Source: a bacterium (GTDB lineage Bacteria > Armatimonadota > Abditibacteriia > Abditibacteriales > Abditibacteriaceae). Taken from it: DNA of 43,754 nucleotides. The stretch's first letter is position 1; every line of letters starts with the position of its first letter. Below, piece after piece: positions 23,341 to 31,704 of this stretch. The notes under the pieces are model-generated. The model searched no databases, was not told where the DNA came from, and saw nothing but the letters and a program-made list of their open reading frames with translations. Both the position numbers and the translations under genes were made by a program. Location of the stretch: assembly GCA_004172935.1 (NCBI GenBank), contig SDZD01000054.1, forward strand, positions 1 to 43,754, in the 5' to 3' direction.

Positions 23341-24243
23341 TCACTGTTTCGCTTCCGAGGCGGCGATTTTGTCCAAATCAGCCAGAGTCTCTGGCGACAG
23401 CGTCAACTGCGCGGCGGCCAGATTCTCGCGTAAGTGCCCCACCGACGAAGTGCCGGGAATCAGCAGAATGTTCGGCGAACGATGCAGCAACCATGCGAGG
23501 GCGACTTGCATCGGCGTCGCTCCCAGTTGCTCTGCGATGGCCGATAGGCTGGATGATTGCAGCGGCGAGAATCCGCCCAACGGGAAGAACGGCACATACG
23601 CGATGCCCTGTTTCGCCAGGTCATCCACCAAGGCGTCATCGTCGCGTTGAACCAGATTGTACTGGTTTTGCACACACACGATGTCGGTGATGGCCTGTGC
23701 CTCGGCGACCTGAGTTGCCGTGGCATTGCTTACGCCGATATGGCGAATCAAACCTTGCTGTTTCAGATCGGCTAATACCGAGACCTGTTCGCCAATAGAG
23801 CCTTCTGCTGGGCCATGCCCCGCCCCTCCGCCCATCGCGCGATAATTCACGATGTCGAGCGCCTCTAATCCCAGATTACGTAAGTTGTCGTGGACGCCAT
23901 CAATTAACTGCTGAGGCGAATTAGCCAACTGCCACGACCCATCTTCTGGGCGCCGCGCTCCCAGTTTGGTCACGAGTACCAATTCCTCTGGGTAAGGATG
24001 AAGGGCCTGCTTGATGATTTGGTTGGTGACGTGCGGGCCATAAAAGTCCGATGTGTCGATGTGGTTCACACCGCTTGCGAGGGCTTCGCGCAGCACAGCG
24101 ACAGCACCCGCTGGGTCTTTGGGAGGCCCAAACACACCTGGGCCAGCTAATTGCATCGCGCCGTACCCCATCCGCTTTACCGTTAACGATGTACCGGGAA
24201 ACGTGAACTGACCGCCAAGTTGAATTTCATTCGTATTGCTCAT
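23341..24243 (-). CDS. Aldo/keto reductase family oxidoreductase
   Basis: 300 residues, TIM-barrel AKR. The catalytic Asp and Tyr are in HIDTSDFYGPHV and the Lys in LVTKLGARRP; at the usual His position the strand reads DIVNYRAMGGG, as in a subgroup of bacterial AKRs without the His. The NADPH-binding end shows LLIPGTSSVGHLRENLAA. Such enzymes reduce aldehydes or ketones in the cytoplasm; the substrate cannot be told. The start is secure: AAGGAG lies seven bases before the ATG. The downstream TetR gene suggests control by a small molecule or aldehyde. The gene stands 110 bases after the terminator of the phosphomannomutase gene. Confidence 0.92.
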   Translation of the reverse strand: MSNTNEIQLGGQFTFPGTSLTVKRMGYGAMQLAGPGVFGPPKDPAGAVAVLREALASGVNHIDTSDFYGPHVTNQIIKQALHPYPEELVLVTKLGARRPEDGSWQLANSPQQLIDGVHDNLRNLGLEALDIVNYRAMGGGAGHGPAEGSIGEQVSVLADLKQQGLIRHIGVSNATATQVAEAQAITDIVCVQNQYNLVQRDDDALVDDLAKQGIAYVPFFPLGGFSPLQSSSLSAIAEQLGATPMQVALAWLLHRSPNILLIPGTSSVGHLRENLAAAQLTLSPETLADLDKIAASEAKQ

Positions 24244-24352
24244 GGTGTAACTCCTTCCTAAACGCTGACGAGAACAAGCTTAATACATGCTGTTACAAAA
24301 GTCAAATATTGAAACTTGTAACTTTGGGGCGCAACGTTGCCCTCCCAAAACG

Positions 24353-24383
24353 AAAAAGCGCCCGCCGAAGCGAGCGCTTTTCT
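24353..24383 (-). terminator. Intrinsic terminator of the GDP-mannose genes
   Basis: On the minus strand AAAAGCGCTCGC and GCGGGCGCTTTT pair around a TTCG tetraloop, followed by a T-tract. It lies 18 bases after the stop of the phosphomannomutase gene. Confidence 0.88.
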
Positions 24384-24400
24384 ATGATAGGATTATTCCC

Positions 24401-25792
24401 TCAGTGCCCCACTGCTGGCTCAGCGCCGAGCAATTCCTGAACTTCCTTCAGCTTCTCATCGCGTAGTTCGATGGTTGGGGCTTCGAGGTTGAGACGAAGC
24501 AGCGGCTCGGTGTTGCTCGAACGCAGGTTGAACCACCAACCGCCGGTTTTGATGTCGCCTAATTCCACTGTCAAACCATCGAGGTGATCGAGACGTGCGC
24601 CCTGAGTGGCATAATGGTCTTCCAACTTCTTGCGGGTCGCTGCGGCGTCTTCCACGCGGTAGTTGATTTCGCCTGTCGCGCTGTAACGGCGTAGAGGTGC
24701 GACATGCTCCGACATCGGCTCGTCTGTGCTCGACAACAGGTTCAAAACCTGAATCAGCGCCATCAAGCCCGAATCGGTGTTGTAGCAGTCGGCGAAATAG
24801 TAGTGCCCCGAAAGTTCGCCGCCGAAACGAGCGCCCGTTTCCTTTAGCAAGCGCTTCATGAAGGTATGCCCAACACGTCCACGAACGGGAGTACCGCCAT
24901 GCTCTTCAATCCACTGAGGCACAGCCTGCGATGAGCGAAGGTCGTACAAAACGGGCGTTCCGGGATTCTTCTCTAATACGCCGCCCGCGACCAGTGCCGT
25001 AAACAAATCACTCGAAACCGAAAGGCCGTTCTCGTCCACGAACATGCAGCGGTCGGCGTCGCCGTCGAAGGCCACACCTAAATCCAGCTTCTGCTCTTTG
25101 ACAAGGTTCTCGACATCGTGCAGGTTCTCGGCTTTCAAGGGGTCGGCTTCGTGATTGGGAAACGTGCCATCCAACTCGAAGTACAGCGGCACTAACTCGA
25201 ACTGAGGATGAGCCGCGAAGAACTCGCTCAAGAAAAAGCCGCCCATGCCGTTGCCTGCGTCGATACCAACGCGCAGTTTTTTGGGGCCGAACGCGCAAAA
25301 GCCATTCATCCACTCCAAATACTCGCCCAACGCGCCTTCGACTGGTTGCGCCTGTCCCTGAGTCTCAATCGGTTCGGGATCGCCTTTCTCAAGCGCTTCC
25401 AAAACGTACTCCTCGACATAGCGCAACGTGCCATCGTAATCCATCGGCGTGGCATTTTTGCCCGATACCTTGAATCCGTTATACGTCGGGCCGTTGTGCG
25501 AAGCCGTCACCTGAACACCGCCATCGGTGTTGTAGCGGTTGATAGCCCAGTAGTTCATCGGAGTGGCCGCCAAGCCCACCTCGACAGTGCTCACGCCGCC
25601 CTCGCGCAAGCCGCGCGATAGTTCTGCGAACATCTCTGGAGAATGTGTCCGCATATCGTGCGTTAGTGCCAGCGAATCGCCCGCGCGAAACACGCGCGCC
25701 GCCAGAGCGCGCCCAATGAGGTAAGCCACGCGGGGAGTTAAAAAGTCGCCCACGATGCCACGAATGTCGTATGCCTTAAAAATGCCAGCCAT
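24401..25792 (-). CDS. Phosphomannomutase/phosphoglucomutase
   Basis: 463 residues, the usual alpha-D-phosphohexomutase length. The four domains show their motifs: active-site phosphoserine VTASHNGPTYNGFKV (the common TASHNP is TASHNG here), metal site FDGDADRC, sugar-binding GELSGHYYF and phosphate-binding RSSNTEPLLRL. The reaction converts mannose-6-phosphate to mannose-1-phosphate (or the glucose pair), feeding the GDP-mannose enzyme encoded just upstream. The ATG at 25792 (MAGIFKAYDIRG) fits the family start; an upstream in-frame start at 25861 would run through a repeat-like intergenic segment. Strong conservation makes the assignment safe; the choice between mannose and glucose rests on the neighbour. 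Confidence 0.95.
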   Translation of the reverse strand: MAGIFKAYDIRGIVGDFLTPRVAYLIGRALAARVFRAGDSLALTHDMRTHSPEMFAELSRGLREGGVSTVEVGLAATPMNYWAINRYNTDGGVQVTASHNGPTYNGFKVSGKNATPMDYDGTLRYVEEYVLEALEKGDPEPIETQGQAQPVEGALGEYLEWMNGFCAFGPKKLRVGIDAGNGMGGFFLSEFFAAHPQFELVPLYFELDGTFPNHEADPLKAENLHDVENLVKEQKLDLGVAFDGDADRCMFVDENGLSVSSDLFTALVAGGVLEKNPGTPVLYDLRSSQAVPQWIEEHGGTPVRGRVGHTFMKRLLKETGARFGGELSGHYYFADCYNTDSGLMALIQVLNLLSSTDEPMSEHVAPLRRYSATGEINYRVEDAAATRKKLEDHYATQGARLDHLDGLTVELGDIKTGGWWFNLRSSNTEPLLRLNLEAPTIELRDEKLKEVQELLGAEPAVGH

Positions 25793-25801
25793 GATTGTGA
25801 A

Positions 25802-25900
25802 TGCGGAAATCGGAAGCTGGTGTGCGGAAAGAACAGTGCTGGGGATGCGGAATAACCTCACATCTCGCCTCGCTCTTTTCTGCGTACCGACTTCCGATTT
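25802..25900. repeat. Intergenic inverted-repeat element
   Basis: AAATCGGAAG (25807-25816) and CTTCCGATTT (25891-25900) are perfect inverted arms 74 bases apart. TGCGGAA occurs three times inside or at the edge (25802, 25823, 25846). The element fills most of the 111-base gap between the mannose genes. It resembles a short non-coding interspersed element, but other copies were not seen in this window. Confidence 0.45.
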
Positions 25901-25903
25901 TAA

Positions 25904-27313
25904 TTAGCCACGTCCGTATTGATCGTCGATACGGACAATATCGTCTTCTTCTAAATAAGAGCCGCTCTGCACCTCAACAAAGTGCATCGGGATGCGACCG
26001 GGGTTGAAAATGCGGTGCGGTACGCCTAGAGGGATGTAAATCGACTCATCCTCGGTCAGCAAGCGCTCTTCTTCGCCCAGTGTCACTTTGGCGGTGCCCT
26101 TCACGATAATCCAGTGTTCCGAGCGGTGGTGGTGAACCTGCATCGACGACTTCTGTCCCGGCTTCACCATCAGTTGCTTGACCTGGAAACGGTCGCCGCG
26201 CTCAACGCCTTCGTACCAACCCCAGGGACGGTAAACCTTTTTATGAACTTCGTGTTCGGCGCGTCCCTGTCTCTTCAATTCGTCCACGACGAGCTTCACA
26301 TCTTGTGAACGCTCTTTCGAGGCCACCAAAATGGCGTCCGCCGTTGCGACGACCACCAAATCTTCGACCCCCAGCAAAGCGACCAACTGTTTTTCGGTGC
26401 GAACATAGCAGCCTTTGGCGTCGTGAACTGCTACTTCGCCCTGCACTGCGTTGCCGTTTTCGTCTTTGTTCTCGATTTCCCACAGCGCTGTGTAAGAGCC
26501 GACATCACTCCACTCGAACGAACTGGGCACAACCGCTGCGCGCGTCGTGTGCTCCATCACTGCATAATCGATAGAAACCGATGGCGACGACAAGAAAGCT
26601 TCCTGATCGGGGCGGCAGAAATCGAGGTCTGTCGCTGCGCCTTCATAGGATAGTTTCACGGCCTCATAAATTTCGGGTGCGTGCTGGTGCAACTCGGCGA
26701 GGAACATCTGCGCGGGCAACAAGAACATGCCCGAATTCCAGAAGAAGGTTCCTGCCTCTACAAATTCTTTCGCGCGGGCCGTATCGGGTTTTTCCACGAA
26801 CCGCTTCACGTCGAATCCGTTGCCGTCCAAAACTTCGCCGCGCTCGATATAGCCGTAGCCGGTTTCGGGAGTGGTCGGCACAATGCCAAACGTCACCAAA
26901 TAGCCGTCCTGCGCCAGTGCGCGAGCATCATCCACGCGCGCCCTGAAGGAATTGGCATCGCGAATCACATGATCGGATGGCAAAACCAGCAGCAGGGCGT
27001 CAGGGTCGCTTTGAAGTGCCGTGAATGCTGCAAGAGCGACGGCGGGAGCGGTATTGCGCCCGGCGGGTTCGAGCAAAATCGGGCCAACTGCGCCGCCCAG
27101 TTCCAGTAATTGGTCGGCAACCAGAAAGCGATGCTCGTTATTACACACTACCAGAGGGGGCGCCAGATCGGAGAGACCACGTAGGCGAATAACGGCCTCC
27201 TGAAGCAGACTTTGGTTAGAAAGCAGTGGTAAAAACTGCTTGGGAAGAGCCTGTCGCGAAAGTGGCCACAAGCGCGTGCCCGAACCGCCACACAAAATCA
27301 CCGGATGCAACAT
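25904..27313 (-). CDS. manC: Mannose-1-phosphate guanylyltransferase/mannose-6-phosphate isomerase
   Basis: 469 residues, bifunctional ManC/AlgA type. The N-terminal nucleotidyltransferase has LCGGSGTRLWPLSR (GTP loop), LPSDHVI and FVEKPD, and the C-terminal cupin has QVHHHRSEHWIIVKG with the His and Glu metal ligands of type II phosphomannose isomerase. It makes GDP-mannose from GTP and mannose-1-phosphate and may interconvert fructose-6-phosphate and mannose-6-phosphate. The ATG at 27313 (MLHPVILCGGSG) was chosen from the family start; an upstream start at 27337 adds eight residues with no Shine-Dalgarno site. It precedes the mutase by 111 bases. GDP-mannose would supply the surface glycan made by the operon at 17866-20383 (inference). 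Confidence 0.95.
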   Translation of the reverse strand: MLHPVILCGGSGTRLWPLSRQALPKQFLPLLSNQSLLQEAVIRLRGLSDLAPPLVVCNNEHRFLVADQLLELGGAVGPILLEPAGRNTAPAVALAAFTALQSDPDALLLVLPSDHVIRDANSFRARVDDARALAQDGYLVTFGIVPTTPETGYGYIERGEVLDGNGFDVKRFVEKPDTARAKEFVEAGTFFWNSGMFLLPAQMFLAELHQHAPEIYEAVKLSYEGAATDLDFCRPDQEAFLSSPSVSIDYAVMEHTTRAAVVPSSFEWSDVGSYTALWEIENKDENGNAVQGEVAVHDAKGCYVRTEKQLVALLGVEDLVVVATADAILVASKERSQDVKLVVDELKRQGRAEHEVHKKVYRPWGWYEGVERGDRFQVKQLMVKPGQKSSMQVHHHRSEHWIIVKGTAKVTLGEEERLLTEDESIYIPLGVPHRIFNPGRIPMHFVEVQSGSYLEEDDIVRIDDQYGRG

Positions 27314-27452
27314 AGATATAAATCTGGACAAATGCACAGCTGCATGTCCTAATCGCTGACAACCAATTTACCCAATTGGCGCCCGCCCTTTCGCTACTTT
27401 TGTCTCATAACCGTCTATCATTGCATCTTCATGGTTACATTAACACCTAAAA

Positions 27453-27959
27453 ATGGCCGCTAATTTGCGATTTCAGAGCGCCAACATGCCTTTGCAAAGC
27501 GCTACACCTGCGCCTTCCGTACTCGATGAATTTCTCGCGCGTGCCTCGATTGAGCGCGAAAACCGTCCCGTCGTTCTGGTGTTTTTGCGCTCTGATTGCC
27601 CCTGGTGTGCCTCCGAAGTCCCGCGCCTCAGCGATGTCTTTGCGCGCAACGCCAAGCTCGATTTGGCCGTACTCGGAGTCGCCTGTGGCCACGACACTGC
27701 CGAAACTGCCGCTCGCTTCCAATCCGAAAAGCAACTGAAGTTCCCCGTTGTTCCCGATGAGGGCAGCGTGCTCCGCGAATCATTCGCCATCGAGCGCGTG
27801 CCTTCGGTTATCGTCATCAACTCGCGCGGACTCGTCGAACGAACCTTTGAAGGAGTCACCGAGCAATTAACTGGAATCGTTGAACAAACCTTGGGCGCCG
27901 TCGCCGACGACGCACCGCCACCATTCTATGAAATGGTCGGTAACGGTTGCGCTCCCTGA
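27453..27959 (+). CDS. Thioredoxin-fold redoxin (TlpA/AhpC-like)
   Basis: 168 residues with a thioredoxin fold: VVLVFLRSDCPWCASEVPRL (CxxC active site, CPWC), LAVLGVACGHDTAETAARF and the cis-Pro strand IERVPSVIVINSRG, as in TlpA and AhpC/TSA-like redoxins. No signal peptide is visible, so it is probably cytoplasmic. A final Cys lies in GNGCAP, two residues from the end. It may reduce disulfides or peroxides; the exact role is unknown. The ATG at 27453 gives 11 residues before a second ATG at 27486, which is an alternative start. It is divergent from the ManC gene. Confidence 0.85.
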   Translation: MAANLRFQSANMPLQSATPAPSVLDEFLARASIERENRPVVLVFLRSDCPWCASEVPRLSDVFARNAKLDLAVLGVACGHDTAETAARFQSEKQLKFPVVPDEGSVLRESFAIERVPSVIVINSRGLVERTFEGVTEQLTGIVEQTLGAVADDAPPPFYEMVGNGCAP

Positions 27960-28104
27960 CGCGAAATTATTTCGCTCCTAATTCAATAAGTTCTGTTTTT
28001 AAGCCCGTCGTTTTCTGATTATGCGGGTGTAATCTGCTGTCGTCTAGCACCCATATTCACAGCATCTGTTGGCAGTTCGTGTTCTAAACTATTAGCAAGA
28101 GAAG

Positions 28105-29343
28105 ATGTCCCAAGTTCCCACCAGTACCCACTCCGAAATTGAACGTTTAGAAGCACTCACGCTTTCTGGGTTATTGGACACTCCCCCCGAACAAGCCTTT
28201 GACCGCTTCACTGCTCTGGCTCATCAAATCATCGGGGCGCCAGTGGTACTTGTTTCTTTGGTGGACGATAAACGCCAATTTTTTAAAAGCCAATTAGGAT
28301 TGCCACAGCCCTGGGCCACCGAGCGCGAAACCCCACTTTCCCACTCATTCTGTCAGCACGTTGTCCACCAACGTCAGCCCCTCATCATTCGCGATGCCCG
28401 TGAAAACCCTCTGGTCCAATATAATCTGGCCGTCTCCGAAATTGGCGTTGTGGCCTATGCTGGTGTGCCATTAAAAACATCTGATGACCATGTTCTTGGC
28501 TCTTTTTGTGTCATCGATACCAAGCCCCACGACTGGAGCGAAAGCGAAATTCAGGTTCTGGAAGCATTGGCAGAAATGGTTATCCGTGAGGTCGAGCTGC
28601 GCAAAGTGGCCCAATCGCTCCAACAGCGCTATCAAACATTGCAGTTGGCCGAAAGGCGGCGCGACGATCTCGTCCACATGATTATTCATGACCTGCGCAC
28701 TCCTCTCACTGCGCTTTTGAGTGGGTTGCAGGGCCTCGAAATGATGTTGACATTAGATGAGACCGAGAAGCAAATCCTTGACATCTCCATCCGAGGTGCC
28801 CGCTCGTTGTCGCACCTGATCAACACCATTCTCGATGTCAGCCGCGCCGAAGCGGGAATGCTCACTCTCGACCTCAAACCGCTATCCCCATTGTCGATTA
28901 TTTCGTCTGCTCTAGAACAAGTCGAGCCGCTCAGCCGACAAAAAGCGCTCTCCATTTCGCTCGATTTAGGTTCGGCCTTACCCGAAACCCACGCCGATGA
29001 AGCCAAACTCATCCGCGTTCTGGTCAACCTGTTGGGCAACGCCATCCAATACACGCCCGTCCGTGGCACAATTCACGTTTCGGTCGAAGCCAACGAAGAA
29101 AATATGCTGCAATGGTGCATCGAAGACAGCGGCGTCGGTATCGACTCCAGCGAGTTAGAAACCATCTTCGAAAAATTCGGACAGGCCGATAATCCAATGC
29201 ACGCTCCCACCTCATCCGGTTTAGGCCTCACCTTTTGCAAATTGGTCGTCAATGCCCACGGTGGCAGAATCTGGGCAGAAAGCGAAATCGGGCAGGGCAG
29301 TCGCTTCTGCTTCACCCTTCCCGCCAAACCCGGCGACAATTGA
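28105..29343 (+). CDS. Soluble GAF-domain sensor histidine kinase
   Basis: 412 residues without membrane segments. Residues about 12-165 are a GAF domain of the subgroup with LEALTLSGLLDTPPEQAFDR and the SFCQHVV and GSFCVIDTKPHDW blocks. A short coiled coil leads to the HisKA dimerisation domain with H195 in IIHDLRTPL. The HATPase domain has NLLGNAIQYTP (N box), DSGVGI (G1) and SSGLGLTFCK (G2). It would autophosphorylate on H195 and pass the phosphate to a response regulator in the cytoplasm; no regulator is encoded nearby, so it is an orphan kinase. GAAG directly precedes the ATG; the site is weak. Confidence 0.94.
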   Translation: MSQVPTSTHSEIERLEALTLSGLLDTPPEQAFDRFTALAHQIIGAPVVLVSLVDDKRQFFKSQLGLPQPWATERETPLSHSFCQHVVHQRQPLIIRDARENPLVQYNLAVSEIGVVAYAGVPLKTSDDHVLGSFCVIDTKPHDWSESEIQVLEALAEMVIREVELRKVAQSLQQRYQTLQLAERRRDDLVHMIIHDLRTPLTALLSGLQGLEMMLTLDETEKQILDISIRGARSLSHLINTILDVSRAEAGMLTLDLKPLSPLSIISSALEQVEPLSRQKALSISLDLGSALPETHADEAKLIRVLVNLLGNAIQYTPVRGTIHVSVEANEENMLQWCIEDSGVGIDSSELETIFEKFGQADNPMHAPTSSGLGLTFCKLVVNAHGGRIWAESEIGQGSRFCFTLPAKPGDN

Positions 29344-29467
29344 GAATACCCTTTCACTGCCAACCCCACAGTTTTGCTGCCCCCACCCATCTCATTCTTC
29401 GTTGATTAACCCTCCAACTCACTTCTTCATTGTTCGCCCATAGCGCGCTTTGTCAAATTCAAAGGGT

Positions 29468-30223
29468 ATGAAACATCTTCCGTTGCTTGTAATAGGCGCT
29501 CTCGGTGCGGCCTCTTTGTTGGCTGGTTGCCCCTCTCCCGCAAAAGTTGCCGAAAAAACATCCGCAACATCCGCTCCCACCACCAAAGCCCCATCGGCCA
29601 CCGCAACGCAACCCGTTCCCACCGCCACCCCTAAAACTCCAGTTTTGGGCTATGTACGCATTTTGCATGGCGTGCCTCGTACTGGCCCGCTTTCCCTCAC
29701 ATCTTCAGGAGCGAAATTCGGTACTGCCAGCTTTGGTGATGCCGCCCCATTCGTAGGAGTTCATACCCCTCAGGCTTCGTTTACGGCCTCTGATGGCAGG
29801 GGCAAAAAAGTCGCTGGCCCCCTCTCGCTCCGTTTCAGAAACAAGCAGCTCATCTCGCTTTTCGTTACGGGAGTCCCCGGTAACGCCACTCTGCTACCCC
29901 TGAACCACACCGATTTAGCGCCAGTAAAAGGCCGCGCCAAAATCTCCTTCTTCCACGCCGCGAAATCGCTACCCGCTGTGAGCATCAGCTTCGACGACAA
30001 GCCCTTCAATCGTTCCGTCAACTTCGGCATTGCCACCGCGTCAACGACCCTCGCGCCTGGGCACCACCGCGTCAGCGTCACTTACACCAAAACAAAGGGT
30101 GCCCCGGTAACATCGCTGCTCGATATTCAACTGTTGGCTAATAAGGTCTATTCGCTGGCCCTCTTCTACGATGGCTCGTCGTTACCCCAGATGCGTCTGG
30201 CGGAAATTCAAATTCCCAAATAA
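29468..30223 (+). CDS. DUF4397 lipoprotein
   Basis: 251 residues. The signal peptide ends in a lipobox LLAGC, so the mature protein is lipid-anchored. A Thr/Ala/Pro-rich linker (about residues 25-60) is followed by two related beta-domains of the DUF4397 type: GYVRILHGVPRTGPLSL and later KGRAKISFFHAAKSLPA, with LAPGHHRVSVTYTK. These domains often occur in secreted proteins with unknown roles. The ATG at 29468 (MKHLPLL) was chosen as a normal lipoprotein start; a TTG at 29450 is in frame and adds six residues. It stands alone, convergent with the prepilin gene. Confidence 0.85.
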   Translation: MKHLPLLVIGALGAASLLAGCPSPAKVAEKTSATSAPTTKAPSATATQPVPTATPKTPVLGYVRILHGVPRTGPLSLTSSGAKFGTASFGDAAPFVGVHTPQASFTASDGRGKKVAGPLSLRFRNKQLISLFVTGVPGNATLLPLNHTDLAPVKGRAKISFFHAAKSLPAVSISFDDKPFNRSVNFGIATASTTLAPGHHRVSVTYTKTKGAPVTSLLDIQLLANKVYSLALFYDGSSLPQMRLAEIQIPK

Positions 30224-30261
30224 TCGGCGGAGAGGGCAGCTCTCGCACAGTTCATACCCCT

Positions 30262-30996
30262 TCAGCCTGAGTTGCCCAATGCGTTTTCGTCAAAGCAGAT
30301 GTTCAAGTCGCCCGTGCCGCCCGTCTGATATTTTCGCGCCAGCAACATCTCATCGCGATACCATTTGGCATGGCCATCCAAAAACAACACGTTCGTCCCT
30401 TCGAGATGGCGATTTGAAATGTGGTCAAATTTGCCGTAGAACCCATCATTGGTAGAGGTCGTTGCATTCGTTGTATCCACTTCCTCCCCCAAAAGTTGGA
30501 ACTCTGCGGTGTTGTCGAACGCCGCTAAATTCTTCCCCCATCCAAAATGCCCTGTCACTGGATTGCCGCTGCTTTTCAATGCACACGCATTGTAGGCATA
30601 TGAGTCGCCCGTTTGACCTCCGAATGAATCCGACGGACACACGAATACCTGTGTGCTTTTGACATAGGGATAAATCGCGCTATCTTCGAAATAGAAGTTT
30701 TTCCCCAGACCCGACCATGTGACCGTATAAGTTGCATATCTCAGCCAGCCACCTGTTTTGCCATTGCCCAGAGGTCCTGCCCACGCATTTGGTAATGTCT
30801 CGTCATAATCCTGCGTGTATTGGGCGAACGCCAGCCCAATCTGCTTCATGTTACTGAGGCAAGAGGCTTTGCGGGCATTCTCGCGTGCCCTGGCGAAAAC
30901 TGGGAACAGAATAGCGGCTAGAATCGCGATGATGGCGATAACTACCAGAAGCTCTATGAGGGTGAAAGCTTTTCGGTAAGAGGGTACGACAAGCAT
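30262..30996 (-). CDS. Type II secretion-like prepilin with H-X9-DG motif
   Basis: 244 residues. The N-terminal type IV prepilin signal reads RKAFTLIELLVVIAIIAILA (cleavage before F, Glu at position +5), a hydrophobic helix, then ARARENARKASCLSNMKQ. The C-terminal motif HLEGTNVLFLDGHAKWY has a His followed by nine residues and DG. This combination (prepilin helix plus H-X9-DG) is typical of large protein families in Planctomycetota and Armatimonadota. The pilin-like subunit would be processed by a prepilin peptidase at the inner membrane; its role is unknown. The gene stands alone. Confidence 0.93.
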   Translation of the reverse strand: MLVVPSYRKAFTLIELLVVIAIIAILAAILFPVFARARENARKASCLSNMKQIGLAFAQYTQDYDETLPNAWAGPLGNGKTGGWLRYATYTVTWSGLGKNFYFEDSAIYPYVKSTQVFVCPSDSFGGQTGDSYAYNACALKSSGNPVTGHFGWGKNLAAFDNTAEFQLLGEEVDTTNATTSTNDGFYGKFDHISNRHLEGTNVLFLDGHAKWYRDEMLLARKYQTGGTGDLNICFDENALGNSG

Positions 30997-31010
30997 TTTG
31001 TCCCATGCTG

Positions 31011-31043
31011 TTTATCACAACAAAACCAATGAGATAATGTCAA
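31011..31043 (-). promoter_or_regulatory. Candidate promoter of the prepilin gene
   Basis: On the minus strand a consensus -35 TTGACA lies at 31038-31043 and GATAAA, preceded by TGT, at 31011-31016. The spacing of 21 bases is long, so the -10 assignment is weak. Confidence 0.3.
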
Positions 31044-31052
31044 TTTTCAAAG

Positions 31053-31088
31053 CAAAAGCGCGCCCTTCAATTGAAGGGCGCGCTTTTG
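31053..31088 (-). terminator. Perfect 36-bp palindrome acting as terminator
   Basis: CAAAAGCGCGCCCTTCAA is followed at once by its reverse complement, giving 18 bp with no unpaired loop in the sequence. It lies ten bases after the stop of the secreted protein gene at 31099 and carries a T-rich end. Confidence 0.82.
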
Positions 31089-31098
31089 AATTTCTATT

Positions 31099-31548
31099 CT
31101 AAAACTTGATGTCGATAACAGCCGAAACGCCCACACCGGGAACGCGCGTCGGGTTGACGACCGAGCGAGTGTTAATTGGAATCAGCACGCGAGCGTTGCC
31201 GCTAAGAGGCAATTTGGTGTCGATCTGAGCGACGGCTTTCGTCTGGTCAACAGCCTCTTTGCTGCCCGACACCTGAACGATACCAATCGCTTTACGATTG
31301 CCCATCGACAACACCGGAACAACTTTAGAAGTAATCCCCGACCCTTCCAAATTCTTCTGCCCAGTCACTTTATTAAGCGCCGAGTTGATTTGTCCGCCAA
31401 ATTTATCCGCAACTGCAATCGCGCCGCCTACCTTCAAAATGCGGTCGAGCTGAGCCGAGGCTACTCCCACGCTAAGCAAAAGCGCTGCGATTCCAAGCGC
31501 GGTACTGCGTTTCAACGAGATTGTTTGAGTGTTTTTGTTGGTAATCAT
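31099..31548 (-). CDS. Secreted protein of unknown function
   Basis: 149 residues. A signal peptide (STALGIAALLLSVGVASA, cut before QLDRI) is followed by a domain of about 115 residues: RILKVGGAIAVADKFGGQI, KVVPVLSMGNRKAIGIVQV and VLIPINTRSVVNPTRVPGVG. The strand-rich character and the Gly turns suggest a small beta-domain. No family was recognised. It has its own good -10 box and terminator, so it is a monocistronic gene. The sequence is free of low-complexity repeats, unlike other small secreted proteins of the window. Confidence 0.78.
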   Translation of the reverse strand: MITNKNTQTISLKRSTALGIAALLLSVGVASAQLDRILKVGGAIAVADKFGGQINSALNKVTGQKNLEGSGITSKVVPVLSMGNRKAIGIVQVSGSKEAVDQTKAVAQIDTKLPLSGNARVLIPINTRSVVNPTRVPGVGVSAVIDIKF

Positions 31549-31612
31549 CGCCTACCAAAGTTAGCAACCTCAATGCCCTTACCCTGAGGTGAAGTCACAA
31601 ATCGTGCATACA

Positions 31613-31618
31613 ATTATA
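31613..31618 (-). promoter_or_regulatory. Consensus -10 box of the secreted-protein gene
   Basis: TATAAT on the minus strand, 64 bases before the ATG at 31548. No good -35 box was seen at the normal spacing. A leader of nearly 60 bases is implied. Confidence 0.5.
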
Positions 31619-31642
31619 AGCACCGACTGTCCGAATCACCCA

Positions 31643-31684
31643 CGAAAAAGCCCCCTGTTGTAAGCAAAACAGGGGGCTTTTTCG
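31643..31684 (-). terminator. Intrinsic terminator of the prolyl-tRNA synthetase gene
   Basis: CGAAAAAGCCCCCTGTT and AACAGGGGGCTTTTTCG form a perfect 17-bp stem with an eight-base loop, 20 bases after the synthetase stop. Confidence 0.9.
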
Positions 31685-31704
31685 CGAACAAAATCCTCGC
31701 GAGA

